Positions 60,777-64,000 of a stretch of 64,000 nt of DNA are shown here, one piece after another. The translations under genes were made by a program, and so were the position numbers. Position 1 is the stretch's first letter, and each line of letters opens with the position of its first letter. Below the pieces are notes generated by a model, which was not told where the DNA came from, made no database searches, and saw only the letters and a program-made list of their open reading frames with translations. Origin of the DNA: RXIX01 sp003989075 (GTDB lineage: Bacteria; Pseudomonadota; Gammaproteobacteria; Competibacterales; Competibacteraceae); NCBI GenBank assembly GCA_029780415.1, contig JAKOYN010000061.1, positions 75,326-139,325 of the forward strand, read 5' to 3'.

Positions 60777-62052
60777 GGGCGTCGCGCGCATACACCAGCC
60801 GTCCCTCAAACAGGGTATGGGTGACCTGACCCTGCAGCGACCAGCCCAGGAACGGGCTGTTCTGGCCCTGACTGCGCAGGGTATCCGGGGTCAGGCGCCA
60901 CTCGGCATCGGGATCGAAAATGCACACATCGGCCGAAGCGCCAATGCCCAGATGACCGCTGTCCAGACCGAGGATGCGCGCCGGGCCGCAGGTCAGCCGC
61001 TCCAGCAGTGTTGACAGCGGCAGCACGCCATCGCGCGCTAGACGCAGGCTCAGCGCCAGCAGAGTTTCCAGTCCGGACAGCCCCGGCTCGGTATCGCCAA
61101 ACGGCGCCTGCTTGGCATCGGGCTCATGCGGCTGGTGATCGGAGCAGAGCGCACCGAGCACGCCGCTGGCCAGACCCGCGCGCAGCGCCTCCAGATCGCG
61201 CAGGCCGCGCAGGGGCGGCCGCAGATGGCAGCGGCTGTCGAAACCGCTCAGGTCGATTTCACTCAGATGCAGATGATGAATCGCGGTGTCGGCACTCACC
61301 GGCAGGCCATCGGCGCGGGCGCGGGCCACCAGTTCCACGGCGCGGGCGCTGGACAGGCGGCCAAAATGCACGCGCACGCCCAGATCGCGGATCAGCTCCA
61401 GATCGCGGGCGATGATGCCGGTTTCCGCCGCCACCGGAATGCCCGATAGACCCAGGCGGGTCGCCACCTGACCTTCATGGGCCAGGCCCTGACCCAGTTC
61501 CGGATCGAGCGGGGTCAGGAACACGGTCAGGTTGAAGGTCGCTGCGTATTCCAGCGCCCGGCGCAACACCCGGCTGCTGGCGATCGTGCGCCCACCGTCG
61601 CTGACGCCCAGGCAGCCGGCATCGCGCAGCGCTGCCATTTCCGCCAGATGCTCGCCGCGCAGGCGATGGGTCAGCGCGCCCAGAGTCAGCACCCGGGTTT
61701 GTCCGGCGGCCTTGGCGCGCCGGCGGATCAGTTCGACCACCGCCGGCTCATCGATAACCGGATCGGTATCGGGTGGGCAGACCACGGTGGTGATGCCGCC
61801 GGCGGCCGCGGCGCGTGCCTCGCTGGCGATGGTGGCCTTGTGTTCCTGGCCGGGTTCGCGCAGCCGGGCGCACAGGTCGATCAGCCCCGGGCAGACGATG
61901 CGTCCGGTGGCATCGATGAGCTGCTCGGCGACAAAATCGGCTGGCGGTTCACCGATGCCGGCGATGCGCCCGGCGGCGATGAACAGATCAGTGACGGTAT
62001 CAAGCTGCTGGGCCGGGTCGATCACCCGTCCACCCCGAATGGCGATGCGCAT
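60769..62052 (-). CDS. pyrX: Non-catalytic dihydroorotase-like protein (PyrC'/PyrX)
   Basis: 427 residues of the dihydroorotase fold. The usual metal motif H-x-H near residue 61 is replaced: the sequence reads PGLIDLCARLREPG, with C61 and R63 in place of the histidines. In Pseudomonas the equivalent inactive protein is needed for assembly of active aspartate transcarbamoylase with PyrB. Other family parts remain (SDHQPHEPDAKQAPFGDTEPG, GLSGLETLLAL, SPFLGWSLQGQV). Its ATG shares one base with the pyrB stop. Confidence 0.93.
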   Translation of the reverse strand: MRIAIRGGRVIDPAQQLDTVTDLFIAAGRIAGIGEPPADFVAEQLIDATGRIVCPGLIDLCARLREPGQEHKATIASEARAAAAGGITTVVCPPDTDPVIDEPAVVELIRRRAKAAGQTRVLTLGALTHRLRGEHLAEMAALRDAGCLGVSDGGRTIASSRVLRRALEYAATFNLTVFLTPLDPELGQGLAHEGQVATRLGLSGIPVAAETGIIARDLELIRDLGVRVHFGRLSSARAVELVARARADGLPVSADTAIHHLHLSEIDLSGFDSRCHLRPPLRGLRDLEALRAGLASGVLGALCSDHQPHEPDAKQAPFGDTEPGLSGLETLLALSLRLARDGVLPLSTLLERLTCGPARILGLDSGHLGIGASADVCIFDPDAEWRLTPDTLRSQGQNSPFLGWSLQGQVTHTLFEGRLVYARDAHD

Positions 62053-63032
62053 CAGGCGGTTTCCTCCAGCGGCCGGGCGTGGTTGCCCAGGGTGATGGAC
62101 ATGATCGCCATGCGCACGGCGATGCCGTTGGTGACCTGTTCCAGGATCACCGACTGCGGTCCGTCGGCGACCCGCGAGTCGATTTCCACGCCACGGTTGA
62201 TCGGGCCGGGATGCATGACCAGCGCATCTGGCCTGGCCAGTGCCAGACGCTCCCCGGTCAGGCCATAGCGCTGGAAGAACTCCTGCTCGCTTGGCAACAG
62301 GGCGCTTTCCATGCGTTCGCGCTGCAGGCGCAGCATCACCACGACATCGACATCGCGCAGACCGTAGGCCAGATCGTGGAAGACCTGCACGCCGAGATTT
62401 TCCACATGGGCCGGCAGCAGGGTGCGCGGCGCGATGACCCGGATGGCGCCGGTACCGAGGATACTCAGGGCATGAATCAGTGAGCGCGCCACCCGCGAGT
62501 GCAGGATGTCGCCGACGATGGCGACCTGCAGGTTGGGGAAATCGGGCTTGTGGCGGCGGATGGTGAACACATCCAGCATCGCCTGGGTGGGATGGGCGTG
62601 GCGACCGTCGCCGGCATTGAGCACGGCGATGTGTGGTTTGACATGACGGGCGATGAACTCGGCGGCGCCGCTTTGTACATGGCGCACGACGAACATGTCG
62701 CACTGCATCGCTTCGATATTGCGCAGGGTGTCGAGCAGGCTTTCGCCCTTGACCGCCGAGGATGTGGCGATGTTCAGGTTGAGCACGTCGGCGGACAGGC
62801 GCTTGGCGGCCAGTTCGAACGTGGTGCGGGTTCGGGTGCTGGCTTCGAAGAACAGGTTGACTACGGTCTTGCCGTGCAGAGTCGGCAGTTTCTTGACCCG
62901 GCGCTCGGCGACGCTGTGCAGCGATTCGGCGGTATCCAGGATTTCCGTCAGGTGGCGGCGGGTCAGCCCTTCAACGGTCAGGAAATGCAGCAGGCGGCCC
63001 TGGGGGTCGAGCTGAACGTGAGTGGTGCTCAT
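62052..63032 (-). CDS. pyrB: Aspartate carbamoyltransferase catalytic subunit
   Basis: 326 residues; condenses carbamoyl phosphate and aspartate. FEASTRTRTTFELAAKRL, VVRHVQSGAAEFIA, AGDGRHAHPTQAMLDVFTIR, and HPGPINRGVEID are visible. It lacks a regulatory PyrI partner here and is expected to work with PyrC'. Overlaps pyrR by four bases. Confidence 0.97.
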   Translation of the reverse strand: MSTTHVQLDPQGRLLHFLTVEGLTRRHLTEILDTAESLHSVAERRVKKLPTLHGKTVVNLFFEASTRTRTTFELAAKRLSADVLNLNIATSSAVKGESLLDTLRNIEAMQCDMFVVRHVQSGAAEFIARHVKPHIAVLNAGDGRHAHPTQAMLDVFTIRRHKPDFPNLQVAIVGDILHSRVARSLIHALSILGTGAIRVIAPRTLLPAHVENLGVQVFHDLAYGLRDVDVVVMLRLQRERMESALLPSEQEFFQRYGLTGERLALARPDALVMHPGPINRGVEIDSRVADGPQSVILEQVTNGIAVRMAIMSITLGNHARPLEETA

Positions 63033-63526
63033 GGTGCGGGTTGCAGAGTCAGTTGCAGGGGTTCGGGGCCGGTGAGTTGCACATGCTGGCCGGCCGACAG
63101 TTTCATGCGCGTGCCGATGACGTTGGCTTCGATGGGCAGTTCGCGGCCACTGCGATCGACCAGCACCGCCAGCAGTACCGAGGCCGGGCGACCGTAGTCA
63201 AACAGCTCGTTGAGCGCGGCGCGCACGGTGCGGCCGGTGTGCAGCACGTCATCGACCAGGACCAGATGGCGGCCATCGATATCGCAGGGCAGTTCCGAGG
63301 GGCGCACCTGCGGATTGATGCCGAGACGGCTGAAGTCATCGCGGTAGAAGGAGATATCCAGCCGGCCAAGCGGGGCATGGATCTCCAGGCGCTGATGCAG
63401 GCGTTCGGCGATCCAGACACCGCCGCTGTGAATGCCAACCAGCACCGGCTCGCTGATGCCGCGCCGGGCCAGCAGGTCCCGCAGTTGTCCGGCCATGGCC
63501 TCGATCAGGAACTCGGCATCGCGCAC
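63029..63526 (-). CDS. pyrR: PyrR family bifunctional regulator / uracil phosphoribosyltransferase
   Basis: 165 residues of the phosphoribosyltransferase fold with GIHSGGVWIAERLH and the PRPP loop LVLVDDVLHTGRTVRAAL. In Gram-positives PyrR controls pyr mRNA by attenuation; in gammaproteobacteria its function is less clear. GTG start at 63526, inside ruvX (22-base overlap). Confidence 0.94.
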   Translation of the reverse strand: MRDAEFLIEAMAGQLRDLLARRGISEPVLVGIHSGGVWIAERLHQRLEIHAPLGRLDISFYRDDFSRLGINPQVRPSELPCDIDGRHLVLVDDVLHTGRTVRAALNELFDYGRPASVLLAVLVDRSGRELPIEANVIGTRMKLSAGQHVQLTGPEPLQLTLQPAP

Positions 63527-63987
63527 GTTTCGGCACTCCGCAGGTGGTGAAACCAGGTTTCAAGGATGACGGCGGCAGCGGTGGCATCCAAGGCGGCATC
63601 CTGGCGCCGGCCGGACTTGATGCCGCGATCGGCGCGGCGCTGCCCGGCTTCCCAGGAGGAGAGCCGTTCGTCGATGGTCGCGACCGGGCGGTTGAAGCGG
63701 CCCTGCAACTGCCGGGCGAAGCGCAGCGCGGCTTCGGTCAGGGCATTGGCGCTGTCATCGGCGTGGCGCGGCACGCCGACCACCAGGCCATCGGGCCGCC
63801 ATTCCTCAAGCAAACGGGCAATCGTGTCCCAGTCGGGACGCTGGTTGCGGGTGGCCAGGGTGCGCAGTGGTCGTGCGGTACCGGTCAGGGCTTCACCGAC
63901 CGCCACGCCGATGCGCGCCCGGCCAAAATCGAAGGCCAGCACCGTGCGCCAGACCGGCCGCGGCTGTGTCTCAGGCGTGGCCGGCAT
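63505..63987 (-). CDS. ruvX: Putative pre-16S rRNA nuclease / Holliday junction resolvase-like RuvX (YqgF)
   Basis: 160 residues of the RNase H-like fold. Catalytic-type acidic residues in LAFDFGRARIGVAV and TIDERLSSWEA, then SGRRQDAALDATAAAVILETW. YqgF matures the 5' end of 16S rRNA in E. coli. The ATG overlaps the last codons of yqgE, and pyrR starts within its end. ruvX-pyrR-pyrB-pyrC' is the order seen in Pseudomonas. Confidence 0.95.
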   Translation of the reverse strand: MPATPETQPRPVWRTVLAFDFGRARIGVAVGEALTGTARPLRTLATRNQRPDWDTIARLLEEWRPDGLVVGVPRHADDSANALTEAALRFARQLQGRFNRPVATIDERLSSWEAGQRRADRGIKSGRRQDAALDATAAAVILETWFHHLRSAETCAMPSS

Positions 63988-64000
63988 GGCTGGTCAGCAG
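63971..64000 (-). CDS. yqgE: YqgE/AlgH family protein, last nine codons only
   Basis: The minus strand from the window edge reads LLTSHAGHA followed by TGA. An ending in AGHA is typical of YqgE/AlgH, and yqgE normally precedes and overlaps ruvX. Too short for a firm call on its own; context supports it. Confidence 0.6.
   Translation of the reverse strand: MLTSHAGHA

Noticed and set aside
60769..62052. Active dihydroorotase PyrC
   Set aside because: The H-x-H metal motif is replaced by C-A-R, so a catalytic role is unlikely.

Overview
The window reads as chromosome of a GC-rich, free-living gammaproteobacterium. Gene order supports this: ruvX-pyrR-pyrB-pyrC', pilT/yggS-proC-yggT-yggU-metX-metW, tgt-yajC-secD-secF and leuC-leuD-leuB-asd-fimV are arrangements known from Pseudomonas, Chromatiales and related groups. 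Respiratory nitrate reductase, an exported c5-type cytochrome and a glycogen-debranching-type enzyme suggest a facultative denitrifier or nitrate respirer. The exact genus cannot be fixed from sequence alone.

Layout. 1-3474: end of dksA, then tsaE-nnr (minus) divergent from queG. 3468-8919: minus-strand block alaC-hom-rpfE-like, preceded by an exported gamma-glutamyltransferase. 9006-10729: a tail-anchored CheY-like protein and a small two-helix membrane protein. 10788-15333: tgt-yajC-secD-secF. 15435-18744: a DUF192 protein, a short non-autonomous IS200/IS605-like remnant (about 15991-16380), an amylo-alpha-1,6-glucosidase and tRNA-Arg(CCG). 19062-38079: a nitrate respiration island: cytochrome c5, narX-narL, mobA, a fused NarK1-NarK2 transporter, nnrS, a small unknown gene, a second narK, narGHJI, moaA and mobB. 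38112-46820: LysR regulator divergent from leuC-GST-leuD-leuB-asd, then fimV. 46880-55627: minus-strand metX-metW-gspGHIJKLMN followed by a lipoprotein transglycosylase. 55788-60035: yggU, yggT, proC, an exported unknown, yggS and divergent pilT. 60084-64000: ruvX-pyrR-pyrB-pyrC'-PyrK-like, with the last codons of yqgE.

How the genes fit together. The nitrate island holds sensing (NarXL), import and export (two NarK systems), the enzyme (NarGHI) with its chaperone (NarJ), and molybdenum cofactor supply (MoaA, MobA, MobB). NnrS adds a probable nitric-oxide-stress function. Both narK upstream regions carry the same two sequence blocks about 100 bp apart, one of them an almost perfect NarL 7-2-7 palindrome, so NarXL probably controls its own transporters directly. 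The stretch from nnrS to narI is visibly richer in A/T than its flanks, which suggests that the locus was assembled from pieces.

The observations most worth following are the tail-anchored response regulator, the paired narK upstream elements, the transposon remnant at the start of the debranching enzyme gene, and the PyrC'/PyrK-like pair that lack their usual metal-binding residues. No CRISPR array, prophage, rRNA operon or complete insertion sequence was seen.
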